A stretch of 40,329 nucleotides of DNA from a virus. Made by a program: the position numbers and the translations under genes. Positions 20,872 to 28,548 of this stretch are shown here, in pieces; within the stretch, counting starts at the first letter, position 1; the number at the start of each line of letters is the position of its first letter. The notes under the pieces are model-generated. The model saw nothing but the letters and a program-made list of their open reading frames with translations. It searched no databases and was not told the DNA's origin. Location: IMG/VR virus record IMGVR_UViG_3300046736_000171, positions 1 to 40,329 of that record; one strand, given 5' to 3'.

Positions 20872-22490
20872 AGCATGTTCCCCGTTGTGAACATTAAATC
20901 ATGGCGCACTAGAATAGTTTCAGCTCCTGACTGTCCATTCAGTGCTATCGCCATGGCCCTACCAATCCCATCAGCTCCTTGGGGGTTATCGGCAGTTATA
21001 AAGTCGCCACCCCACAAACTTAGATCCCAAATACCAACATCCCATAAAGTTCCAGAAGAACTACCTCCAGGAACTATTGATCCAGAAGCAGCAGAAAGAT
21101 TGTAATCAAAATGTATTTCAACTCCATATGCAGGAACCTGTTCTGAAATAAATACTGGACGAACATACTGGGGAATGTGATAAAGTCCAGGTTCTCCAAC
21201 ATCAGAAAATGCCTGCAAAACAGACCAGGAGATTAAAGTAGAAGTTAAACCATTAAGACTCACGTTGTCCAAATTATCTTGAAGGATGTATGCAGTACCA
21301 TTCGCGGCCGCAATGTAGAAATTACCGTGCCATTCTTCCCCATTTAGATAAGGAATATCCCGATAAATACTCCAGCCTTGGTTATTCGTGCTCTGGGCAA
21401 ATTGTGAGAATGGAAAAGCCTCCCGTTTGGGAGTTGAGATTATAAGCGTATTCTCCTTAGAAATTAACTTAACTTCCCAACCACGAGTTGTTCTAGTAGA
21501 AGACATTTCTAAATTAACTAGCGGAGTTATTTTTCTGGACAAATAAGTCTGCTCAGCCTGAACTAGCTGCCCAGAAACAAGGCTGGACATCGGCAGAAGT
21601 CCATAGCTCGAGAGTAAACATAATTCACCCCCAAAACTTCCACCTATCCGCCTACCTACGGGGGGCGGGCCAATAAACCAGACACCATGCTGCTCAAAAT
21701 CAGTTGCTACAGATGGATCACTTCCCTTATAGACTACTACATCCCCACCGGAGCTGACTGCTACTAAGTAATCGTCTACCCCCTGACCGCCATCCACTGT
21801 CCAATTAAATAATGCTTCTAACGTACCGCCCTTCTTAAATTTATTACCGAAGTTAAATACTGTAGCTGCGCCGAAAATTGAACCTGTTGGAAGATACCAT
21901 GCCCGAGCAGAATTACGTTCAACAAACCACGCCCGTTCCTTGAATATCGTAACAGCGACAAAAAGATCTGGATCAATGTTAGCTACTTGATTGGCGCCGC
22001 CACCGAGGGCAACTTTCGCCCAGGCCCCAGCTTCAGTATAGACATAATATCCATTCTGTTCATCGCAGTATAAACTGAAATGGCCTGCCACAGTCGTATA
22101 GGCAGTCCAAATACCAAATCCAGACACGGACGTAGCGGATGGAAAAGCTAAAAGAAGTGCAGGCGCAGTTCCTGTAGAACTTATGTCATAAAATCCGGCT
22201 TGCCCAACCGCAAAAAGCTTATCATTAGCAGATACAGACGCGGTATATGGAATTATAGTTCTAACACCATTAACATCAACGCTCGTTACCCATTCTTTGT
22301 ATCCAGTTCTAACACGGGTACCGTACTGAGACGGCGCCATATTATACATGAATATCGCCTCTTCAGGCGACATTGCTATCAAACCATCTACTGCATTGAT
22401 CCCCTTCTGGGGCGCAGGTATCGGTGTAGATTGAGTAATTTGCTTGATCGGCGCAACTGGGAACGGGCGCCTACCGGGGGAGAATAACAT
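20868..22490 (-). CDS. Tail nozzle / hub protein (540 aa)
   Basis: A large beta-rich protein with many repeated strand-turn elements (DKLFAVGQAGFYDIS, GDVVVYKGSDPS, GGELCLLSSYGLLPMSSLVSG) suggestive of a beta-propeller-like platform. The N-terminal segment (PAPQKGINAVDGLIAMSPEEAIFMYNMAPSQYGTRVRTGY; only its GINAVDGL...EEAIxMYNM core matters) is a hallmark of podovirus nozzle proteins (T7 gp12 / P22 gp10-type). It follows the adaptor gene with overlapping stop and start (TAATG), the usual order for these two tail-tube parts. Confidence 0.8.
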   Translation of the reverse strand: MLFSPGRRPFPVAPIKQITQSTPIPAPQKGINAVDGLIAMSPEEAIFMYNMAPSQYGTRVRTGYKEWVTSVDVNGVRTIIPYTASVSANDKLFAVGQAGFYDISSTGTAPALLLAFPSATSVSGFGIWTAYTTVAGHFSLYCDEQNGYYVYTEAGAWAKVALGGGANQVANIDPDLFVAVTIFKERAWFVERNSARAWYLPTGSIFGAATVFNFGNKFKKGGTLEALFNWTVDGGQGVDDYLVAVSSGGDVVVYKGSDPSVATDFEQHGVWFIGPPPVGRRIGGSFGGELCLLSSYGLLPMSSLVSGQLVQAEQTYLSRKITPLVNLEMSSTRTTRGWEVKLISKENTLIISTPKREAFPFSQFAQSTNNQGWSIYRDIPYLNGEEWHGNFYIAAANGTAYILQDNLDNVSLNGLTSTLISWSVLQAFSDVGEPGLYHIPQYVRPVFISEQVPAYGVEIHFDYNLSAASGSIVPGGSSSGTLWDVGIWDLSLWGGDFITADNPQGADGIGRAMAIALNGQSGAETILVRHDLMFTTGNML

Positions 22491-23239
22491 TACGGCAATC
22501 CAAAATTAGTCTGTGGGACATTCCTCCAGCTAAGGTAAGGAAAGACACGATTGCGCGCCATACTCAAAACAGGGGCAGTGAGGTCCTTGCCCGTCCACTG
22601 CATGAATGCATTGGTGAATTGAGTAAGCGCAGCAGACGTATCAAAACCTTTGGCCTCCAAATACCGAAGTTTTAAAAACTTCATCGCCAAAATTGGCTCG
22701 TAAAGAACAATATCATCCGCCGCAGTACAGGAATCTTTCGCAACACCCCCCGCAGTAGTCGCCCAATTTCGCATCACATACTCAAATGTAATGTCAACAT
22801 TCGCAGGCGGCGGATCCGGAAGTATCCATAATTGACCCTGTATCTGACGTATACTCACATAAATCGTACTATTGGCCAGATTGGTCGCCACCAAGTACGT
22901 CCAATCTTGCGGCGTCAATGGACCACCGAGGGGCAATCCCATCCCTGCATTCGTAGGAGTCCAACCGGTCTGATCTATAATCCAAGCAAAGTCATCCGGC
23001 AAATCCCACTTATTGCTCAAAAGTGGATTTGCCGGAGTAGTCGTAGTGTTAATCGTATGTTCTTTTATCAGCTTTTGCCATTCGTGGGCCGCCAATAGTT
23101 CCCGGCCAGAAGATGTAAGAATATTACGAAGTTGTATGAATGCCGGATCTAGGCTTGCGTAAGGGTCACTCACAGCAGTTAAGCCGCATTCAGATGCGGC
23201 TTGATTTATGATGGTAGCTGCCGTTTCGTACCGCGACAT
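22490..23239 (-). CDS. Tail adaptor protein, T7 gp11-like (249 aa)
   Basis: The N-terminal helices (ETAATIINQAASECGL...IQLRNILTSSGRELLAAHEWQKL) followed by strands with WDLPDDFAWIIDQTGW, YVSIRQIQGQLWILPDPPP and the C-terminal helix with AMKFLKLRYLEAKG are typical of the ring that joins portal and nozzle in podoviruses. The length is usual. It sits directly before the nozzle gene. The start overlaps the preceding stop (TAATG) with AAGG upstream. Confidence 0.82.
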   Translation of the reverse strand: MSRYETAATIINQAASECGLTAVSDPYASLDPAFIQLRNILTSSGRELLAAHEWQKLIKEHTINTTTTPANPLLSNKWDLPDDFAWIIDQTGWTPTNAGMGLPLGGPLTPQDWTYLVATNLANSTIYVSIRQIQGQLWILPDPPPANVDITFEYVMRNWATTAGGVAKDSCTAADDIVLYEPILAMKFLKLRYLEAKGFDTSAALTQFTNAFMQWTGKDLTAPVLSMARNRVFPYLSWRNVPQTNFGLP

Positions 23240-23847
23240 TACGCTGCCTTACTTTTACCGAGTGTATCTTCCAACAACTTAATGCGTACGCTCTGTTCTT
23301 CAATGGCCTTCAAAGCTGCTGCCAGCTGATCATCTTTCTTTTCAATTTCTGCACGAATCTGAGCAAGGGGAGCCTGCTCTTTTGCAGCAGCTACGAAGTC
23401 TCGTGCACGCTGGCGCAGCCCGACCATCCCCATAAATTTCTGAACATGTTGGTCTGCCATCGCCGCCAATTGCTCCAAGGTGTAGCAATTGAAGTATTCC
23501 AGTTCCCTTACCTGGGCAGAATTGAGCCAAGGAACCATCTTGAGGGGTGTACCTTCAGACGTGTCGTTACCGACTTTGTTCTTCCAATTTCGGTAGCGTT
23601 CAGAGAAACGAGCACGGTCCATTTCAGACATTGGACGATGGACAATGCTGTCCTTGTCGCCCGGAACCATTATCAGGATGTACTCACGTTCCTCGTAAAT
23701 TGGACGTCCCTCAAGATTAGTTTTGCTTTGACTAAGGTGAGGTTCATAGTTAAACTGAACGTAAAGAGCCTTATCAGCTTCAGATTGCTTTTGATGAATT
23801 ACATCCATCATTTCAATCGAAGCTTCGCCCATTTGGGATGCACGCAT
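23239..23847 (-). CDS. Hypothetical structural protein with coiled-coil C-terminus (202 aa)
   Basis: A soluble protein: a mixed domain at 25-120 (PIYEEREYILIMVPGDKDSIVHRPM, RYRNWKN, TPLKMVPWLNSAQVRELEYFN, an LEQLAAM helix that reads like a helix-hairpin) and a C-terminal coiled coil at about 155-198 (RAEIEKKDDQLAAALKAIEEQSVRIKLLEDTL). Similar proteins stand between capsid and tail-adaptor genes of other podoviruses without known role; a head-tail or scaffold-like function is possible. AGGAG lies 7 bases before ATG. Confidence 0.7.
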   Translation of the reverse strand: MRASQMGEASIEMMDVIHQKQSEADKALYVQFNYEPHLSQSKTNLEGRPIYEEREYILIMVPGDKDSIVHRPMSEMDRARFSERYRNWKNKVGNDTSEGTPLKMVPWLNSAQVRELEYFNCYTLEQLAAMADQHVQKFMGMVGLRQRARDFVAAAKEQAPLAQIRAEIEKKDDQLAAALKAIEEQSVRIKLLEDTLGKSKAA

Positions 23848-23869
23848 AAAACACTCCTGTACACTTCTA

Positions 23870-24064
23870 TTATCCGAGATTTACCCCAGTCTTTGCTGTT
23901 GCACTGATTTGCAGCGCAGGCAACAAAAGATCTGGCCGCTTAGAAAGTATCGTCAAAAGATCACCCAATGCCTGGGCTTCCGCTGTCGTGGTTCCTGTAA
24001 TAGCAGTTGCAACAGCAGCCGCATTCGTTGTAATATTCGCACCAAGCGTGCTTGCCTTAATCAT
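23870..24064 (-). CDS. Small Ala/Thr-rich hypothetical protein (64 aa)
   Basis: This short protein (MIKASTLGANITTNAAAVATAITGTTT...LGDLLTILSKRPDLLLPAL) is hydrophilic at the start and helical at the end. ATG 24064 has GAGG 6 bases upstream; the frame is open further upstream only from a TTG. It lies between an exported-type protein gene and the 202-aa gene, in the run of small genes after the capsid. Function is unknown. Confidence 0.6.
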   Translation of the reverse strand: MIKASTLGANITTNAAAVATAITGTTTAEAQALGDLLTILSKRPDLLLPALQISATAKTGVNLG

Positions 24065-24071
24065 AACTGCC

Positions 24072-24521
24072 TCATCCAAGTGATTGATCAAACGCAGAGG
24101 TTATAGTAATCGTTCCTAAAGTTTGCCTAACGGCGAAGAACCAACCCGCAGGTAATACGAAAGATACAGGGGTTGCTGAAGCAGTGTTCATAGCAATGCC
24201 AATTACGACTGTGCCCGTAGAACTATTGCTATATTTTCCAACAATAGTTCCGGTACCAGACGCGACTGCATTAGTAGAGCCAATTAAAATATCAGCACTA
24301 TGGGTCTGGCCACCGCCCAAAGTAATCGCAGCAGTAGACGTAAGATTGATTACTACTACCGATGGATGATTTACATCAGTTGCTTGGTAGGCGGTCGCCA
24401 AGCTGAGGGTCCGTGCATTTGGAACCCCCGTAGCAAAGGGGGTTGATCCAATACTCTTTATTACTGCCCCAGCCGTTCCTACAATGCCTAATAGAATTAA
24501 AGCCAATAGAAATTTCTTCAC
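24072..24521 (-). CDS. Small beta-rich protein with N-terminal signal-like segment (149 aa)
   Basis: The GTG start (24521, AGGAG about 8 bases upstream, overlapping the previous stop as GTGA) places a Sec-like signal first: KKFLLALILLGIVGTAGAV. The rest is a beta-rich domain of Gly/Ser/Thr strands (RTLSLATAYQATDVNHPSVVVINLTSTAAITL, VSFVLPAGWFFAVRQTLGTITIT) that looks like a jelly-roll decoration or spike domain. A signal peptide on a protein coded among virion genes is unusual. It may be a surface-exposed protein or a decoration protein with a hydrophobic leader. Confidence 0.65.
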   Translation of the reverse strand: MKKFLLALILLGIVGTAGAVIKSIGSTPFATGVPNARTLSLATAYQATDVNHPSVVVINLTSTAAITLGGGQTHSADILIGSTNAVASGTGTIVGKYSNSSTGTVVIGIAMNTASATPVSFVLPAGWFFAVRQTLGTITITSAFDQSLG

Positions 24522-24874
24522 AGCCCGGCTCCTCTTAAAAAGGAAACATCGCAAGGGCCAGCTGATGCCAAAATAACTGAGGCATAAGTGTAAGTTGTGG
24601 ATACTGAAAATATTTCAATAGAATTTGGTGCGAGGGGAATATCAGAAGTTGCAGCTGTCAGACCTGAAGAATTGCCAAATTTGACAAACGCAATTACTGA
24701 ACAAGTATTGTAAACTCTAACTTGGCCTTCACTTAGGCTGTTGGCCATCGTTCCATTGCTGGAACTGTTAGTAGCAGAAAGCGTAGTGGGGGAATTGTAA
24801 ATGGGATTAAAGATGTTCTGTGTCCAGCAAGCTGAACACCACATCAACACCAGAAACGCAAATGACCTCTTCAA
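24518..24874 (-). CDS. Small protein with signal-like N-terminus (118 aa)
   Basis: The TTG start at 24874 lies 3-4 bases after GGAGGGA and gives a leader LKRSFAFLVLMWCSACW followed by a beta-rich, Ser/Thr/Asn-rich domain (SPTTLSATNSSSNGTMA...QVRVYNTCSVIAFVKFGNSSG...NSIEIFSVSTTYTYASVILASAGPCDVSFLRGAGL). The CSAC near the leader end is not a standard lipobox, so signal peptidase I or retention is more likely than lipidation. The ATG at 24934 is possible but overlaps the previous gene by 44 bases. Probably a paired partner of the next gene. Confidence 0.6.
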   Translation of the reverse strand: MKRSFAFLVLMWCSACWTQNIFNPIYNSPTTLSATNSSSNGTMANSLSEGQVRVYNTCSVIAFVKFGNSSGLTAATSDIPLAPNSIEIFSVSTTYTYASVILASAGPCDVSFLRGAGL

Positions 24875-24890
24875 GATCCCTCCAAGGTCG

Positions 24891-25235
24891 TTAATTGACC
24901 GCAAAATTCCCCGCTGCTGTGATTGGATTACCATTTACGAAATACGCTGCGTCAGCACTTTCGTAAATAATCTGCCCAAGAGCAGACCGCCTTAACCCCT
25001 CAAACCAAACATCAGTTGCAGACTGCACCGTCGTACCGTAAATGGCCCCTGACAAATTAACCCGAAAACCCTTATTGTAAAGAGTAGTGGAGGGTGGATC
25101 TGTATCTATACAGATTGCCCCTCCACTACTGAAAAACCCAAATCCCTGTCCAATAAATGAGACCGATGGGGCAGAACCGATGGCTGCGAAAACTCGCAGC
25201 CCACCGGTAAAGAACCGCATACTTCCAACAAGCAT
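24891..25235 (-). CDS. Small beta-rich structural protein candidate (114 aa)
   Basis: The sequence is Gly/Phe/Ser rich with alternating hydrophobic residues (GLRVFAAIGSAPSVSFIGQGFGFFSSGGAI...; FRVNLSGAIYGTTVQSATDVWFEGL) and ends NGNPITAAGNFAVN, consistent with a small beta-barrel on the head or tail. It starts 4 bases after the stop of the decoration-like gene with GAGG about 10 bases upstream. No family is recognised. Confidence 0.65.
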   Translation of the reverse strand: MLVGSMRFFTGGLRVFAAIGSAPSVSFIGQGFGFFSSGGAICIDTDPPSTTLYNKGFRVNLSGAIYGTTVQSATDVWFEGLRRSALGQIIYESADAAYFVNGNPITAAGNFAVN

Positions 25236-25239
25236 GCGA

Positions 25240-25986
25240 TTAGGCCTCGTCAGCTCCGTGCATGCGATTCATTTCCAACACATTGTAGAAAATGGTCGCA
25301 TTATTGTACGTGACCGTAACGTTACCCGTCACAGCCGCGCTGTTCGCCACCGTAACAAGAATAAACTTGCCGTTCGGATTGACTGCGGAAATGATTGCCG
25401 CAGCCCCAACGCCAGTTCCAGACACATATCCCCCGATAATAAACCCATCAGTACTGACAAGATTGATGCGAGTATCAGCAATCAAGCCAGAACCTGCGGA
25501 TACAACCGTCTGTGTTGCGGGTGTAATGCAGATTGCACCCTCAATACCCAAAGTGGCAGCATCTGCTGTACCTTGACCAGTCGCGTTGTGACCAACTGCC
25601 ACACCTGCCGCGACGCTCGCAGAGCTATTTAGTGGGCTTCTGCCCGCCATTTGGAACCAACCGTACTCACCTGTCACACCGGCACGATTGCCTTGCCAGA
25701 TATAGTACGGGCGTCCTGCATTAGCCGTAGCCGTCCATTCCAGAAAGTTGTAGGTGAAGACTTTATTAGTCGCATCCCAAACCGGAAGGGACATACATCC
25801 GCCGTAAATGCGAATGCCTGCGCTAACGCGGCCAAAAACAAATTCACCTGGACCCCAAACTGGATCCTCTGCTACTGCAATAAATCCGGGACTGATAGGC
25901 AATCCCCTCGGAGGATCTGCTGGAACAGCTACAACCTCTTCAATCGGCGGGTAGCCAATAATCCCATCATCAAAACGATACGTCAT
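25240..25986 (-). CDS. Probable head decoration or minor capsid protein (248 aa)
   Basis: The protein begins MTYRFDDGIIGYPPIEEV and is rich in Gly, Ala, Thr and Val with repeated strands (GVAVGHNATGQGTADAATLG, TQTVVSAGSGLIADTRINLVSTDGFIIGGYVSGTGVGAAAIISA). Such proteins directly after the capsid gene are usually capsid decoration or spike proteins. AGGAG lies 8 bases before ATG 25986, supporting that start over the longer frame to 26016, which would overlap the capsid gene. Structural role is by context and composition. Confidence 0.7.
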   Translation of the reverse strand: MTYRFDDGIIGYPPIEEVVAVPADPPRGLPISPGFIAVAEDPVWGPGEFVFGRVSAGIRIYGGCMSLPVWDATNKVFTYNFLEWTATANAGRPYYIWQGNRAGVTGEYGWFQMAGRSPLNSSASVAAGVAVGHNATGQGTADAATLGIEGAICITPATQTVVSAGSGLIADTRINLVSTDGFIIGGYVSGTGVGAAAIISAVNPNGKFILVTVANSAAVTGNVTVTYNNATIFYNVLEMNRMHGADEA

Positions 25987-25999
25987 GGTAGTGCTCCTA

Positions 26000-26971
26000 T
26001 TAGCCGTTGGCGTCAAGCCGACCCTGGAACTGTGCGCCAGAAGTCGTCAAGTTGCCGGCCCAGCCGATGATCTGCACTTCAGCATCTTGATTGATGCTGT
26101 ATCGCTTATTGGGCGACAGTGGAACCATGTTACGCTGAGCATGCGGGCGCCAGAAGATATACTTCGTGTTCAGCATAAACATCGTGCCCGGAGGGCAGAA
26201 GCCACCAATACCACCATCCAGCCCATAGTCACAACCCATGAACTTAATGACGGGAAAGCCAAGGTTGGCGGTCTCTGGGTCCGTAAATCTCTGTTGTGCC
26301 TGCAAAGAGGCGATGTAAATCGCCCACAACACAGAATCAGACACAATAAGGTCAGGGCGATCCATGCCTCGAACCAGCTGTGCCCACAGAGCATTCATGA
26401 AGCCTTGAATAGTTGCTGAAGTAACGCCTGCCGCTGTTTGGTCAGAAATCTTAGACCGCCAGAATGCCCATGTAGCACGATTAATGCCCCCATAGGTTCC
26501 CGTGGCCGGCGCCAACGGAACTGCTGCATTCAAGCCCGTGACTTCCTTGCCGCCCGTGCCCGTACCATCAGAATAGACGCCACCGGCAAGAAGATTGGCC
26601 ATGCTGGATTCCGCAACATCCATACGGCCGTCCAGAAGATCAATAATGCGTTCCTTGCCTGCGTTCTGGAGCATTTCCAGACCAGACATCGTAACCGGAC
26701 AAGCGGCCTGCTTGATTGCATATTCAGCTGCGGACAAAACGTCTTGCGCAGCAACGGGCAGAATGTCGTATCCGCTGTAGTATCCAGCGTTACCGTTTTC
26801 CTGGAACGAAAGTTCTTCAAAAATTTTCGTACCGCCAGAAATGGTACGTACATTACCTCGCTTACTCAATTTTGTGAGTAGGAGGTTGTTCTTGGTGACG
26901 TTATCAGCAATCTCGCCACTGCGAGATTCAATGGTGGTCGCCACCATATCGGAGACATTTGGAAATGCCAT
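26000..26971 (-). CDS. Major capsid protein (323 aa)
   Basis: The protein follows portal and scaffold genes and has the look of an HK97-fold capsid protein: N-terminal helical arm (DMVATTIESRSGEIADNVTKNNLLLTKLSKRG), an E-loop-like segment (GGTKIFEELSFQENGNAGYYSGYD), a long spine helix region with MSGLEMLQNAGKERIIDLLDGRMDVAESSM, then a P-domain/A-domain part with PDLIVSDSVLWAIYIASLQAQQRF and WRPHAQRNMVPL. Length is typical of podovirus capsids. AGAGGAT precedes the ATG by about 8 bases. A strong hairpin lies 100 bases upstream, between scaffold and capsid, and may adjust its level. Confidence 0.88.
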   Translation of the reverse strand: MAFPNVSDMVATTIESRSGEIADNVTKNNLLLTKLSKRGNVRTISGGTKIFEELSFQENGNAGYYSGYDILPVAAQDVLSAAEYAIKQAACPVTMSGLEMLQNAGKERIIDLLDGRMDVAESSMANLLAGGVYSDGTGTGGKEVTGLNAAVPLAPATGTYGGINRATWAFWRSKISDQTAAGVTSATIQGFMNALWAQLVRGMDRPDLIVSDSVLWAIYIASLQAQQRFTDPETANLGFPVIKFMGCDYGLDGGIGGFCPPGTMFMLNTKYIFWRPHAQRNMVPLSPNKRYSINQDAEVQIIGWAGNLTTSGAQFQGRLDANG

Positions 26972-27069
26972 CGTATGGATCCTCTAAGTTAATGAAACGA
27001 CTCTACTGGCCGCTTTTACTTGAGGATCTGTCCCCGAAGGGTGGTAGGTCCTAGCTAAAGCTCACATAC

Positions 27070-27100
27070 GCAATCCTACAGGGGTTGCCTGTAGGATTGC
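27070..27100 (-). promoter_or_regulatory. Perfect hairpin between scaffold and capsid genes
   Basis: A perfect 13-bp inverted repeat (GCAATCCTACAGG at 27070-27082 and its complement at 27088-27100) with a 5-base loop lies 9 bases after the scaffold stop. No T-tract follows on the leftward strand, so it is not a standard terminator; mRNA processing or stability control ahead of the capsid gene is more likely. A UUCG-type mini-hairpin (CCC TTCG GGG) lies a little downstream. The rest of 26972-27109 holds only the capsid ribosome site. Confidence 0.65.
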
Positions 27101-27109
27101 AAGAGCCGA

Positions 27110-28222
27110 TTACGTCTGGTCATCCCAGGCTTCCAGTAACGCTTCTTTACGAGATTTGGGCTTTCCATCGCCACCTACGCCTCCGCGCGGCGATCCATTT
27201 ATGGATGCAGCGGCTTTCTTAGAGCGTGCAATCTTTGCAGGGTCTTTATTAATAGCAGCTGCCCGTTTTCTTTGATCAAGAATCTTCTTAACCTCAGGAT
27301 TGAAATTTACTGCCCGTTCATGTGCCTGCTCAATAGTTAGTTCTTGGCCCCGCGCTGCAGCAATTTCCATCAGGTCCGCAATATCATTTCTTAGATCTTC
27401 AAAGAATGGAAGTTCCTGCGCTTTGTCAACCGCGGTTTGAGCATTTGCCTGAAGTTGTTGAATATACTGTTGCCGACCCTGCTCCACTCGCCCCATAAAT
27501 TCATTAATGGGCCGCAATGCAGATTCCAATTGTGGTGGAATGGCTGCAACACCCGAATTCGGATTAGCTGGACGCTTAGACAGCACGTCATCCAAAACCT
27601 GAATGTCTACCCCATAATTCTCCAGTATTTCAGCAACAATGAGTGCCTTCTGCTGTGGATTGCCAGTGGTCAGTCCAGCCGCAGTTTCCATCAAATTTTT
27701 AACAGCATTCAGTGGCGTGGAGTTGCGCGCACGTATAAGGTGTGCGAAGGGCTTCACTACATCCACAAACTCGCCCTGAAATCGTCGGCTTTGGGCAGAC
27801 TCATTCAGCACCCGGGAAGTCTCCAACTCCCTACGTTGGATGGCGGCCTGCGCCGCTACTGGAATCTTATTCCAATGCTCACGTTCTGCTGGCGTCCAAG
27901 ATTGAGGAGGCTTTACCGCCGAAACTGTTGAGTCAGCTCCAGCGGGGACAGTTGTAGAAGCTTTTTCTGCAGGCTTCTTGGCAGTTTGTCGATTTGCAGC
28001 TTCTTGTTCGACTTTTTGAGGGTCTTTTGGAGGTTTTCCACTTGCGGGTGCATCTTCAGTTCCTGATTCACCTTCGCTCGGTGTGCCAGATTCTTCCCCT
28101 CCTTCTTGTTCCGTGTCATCACTTGGTACTTCACTTTCTTCCTCCAATTCTGGAGTTTCCTCCTCTTCCGCTGCATCAAACGCAGCTTCAAGCGCTGCTC
28201 TACGCGAATTTGTGTCACTCAT
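27110..28222 (-). CDS. Scaffolding protein (370 aa)
   Basis: The N-terminal 110 residues are extremely acidic and Pro/Ser/Glu rich (EEEETPELEEESEVPSDD) and the rest is helical with coiled segments (VEQGRQQYIQQLQANAQTAVDKAQEL), ending in a basic tail with Lys/Arg (RKRAAAINKDPAKIARSKKAA). This acidic-start, helical-body, basic-end design and the place between portal and capsid are those of podovirus scaffolds; the basic end would bind the capsid shell. No protease motif is seen. AGGAGT lies about 9 bases before ATG. Confidence 0.85.
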   Translation of the reverse strand: MSDTNSRRAALEAAFDAAEEEETPELEEESEVPSDDTEQEGGEESGTPSEGESGTEDAPASGKPPKDPQKVEQEAANRQTAKKPAEKASTTVPAGADSTVSAVKPPQSWTPAEREHWNKIPVAAQAAIQRRELETSRVLNESAQSRRFQGEFVDVVKPFAHLIRARNSTPLNAVKNLMETAAGLTTGNPQQKALIVAEILENYGVDIQVLDDVLSKRPANPNSGVAAIPPQLESALRPINEFMGRVEQGRQQYIQQLQANAQTAVDKAQELPFFEDLRNDIADLMEIAAARGQELTIEQAHERAVNFNPEVKKILDQRKRAAAINKDPAKIARSKKAAASINGSPRGGVGGDGKPKSRKEALLEAWDDQT

Positions 28223-28548
28223 CGACGTTTACTCCTAGAATGTTGTTCATAAGCACGCACGAGGTGCTGTACCCGCCGTTCTCTATCATACCCAGACCCT
28301 GGTATGAAAAGCTTTGCTCGTTCTGCCGCTTTTTTCTTCCATTCGTTTGTATAGTCGGCCGCATTCGTGACGTTGTTTCTCTTATTGTGTTCACGAAGTG
28401 ACTTTCTTCCGTGCACAATTGACCCGTCGACTGGGCTGACAAAGTCAGGAATATCGGGCATAATAATGAGGCCACTATTCACCCCCTCCGTTTGACTTAT
28501 TAGCTCTTGCTTGAGCGTTTGCGGATTCCACCTGTAACGCCGCCTCAT
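28219..28548 (-). CDS. Conserved-type protein between portal and scaffold (109 aa)
   Basis: The core LIIMPDIPDFVSPVDGSIVHGRKSLREHNKRNNV (residues 27-60; key MPDI, PVDG and H-REH) is a pattern shared by small podovirus proteins encoded after the portal gene, of unknown role. The C-terminus is strongly basic (RERRVQHLVRAYEQHSRSKRR). I chose ATG 28548 with AGAGG about 9 bases upstream, giving a 74-base overlap with the portal gene; the next ATG (28461) has no ribosome site. The stop overlaps the scaffold start. Confidence 0.72.
   Translation of the reverse strand: MRRRYRWNPQTLKQELISQTEGVNSGLIIMPDIPDFVSPVDGSIVHGRKSLREHNKRNNVTNAADYTNEWKKKAAERAKLFIPGSGYDRERRVQHLVRAYEQHSRSKRR

Noticed and set aside
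25087-25632. Rightward 181-codon frame opposite the decoration-protein gene
   Set aside because: Antisense shadow within a leftward operon whose genes abut and have good ribosome sites.
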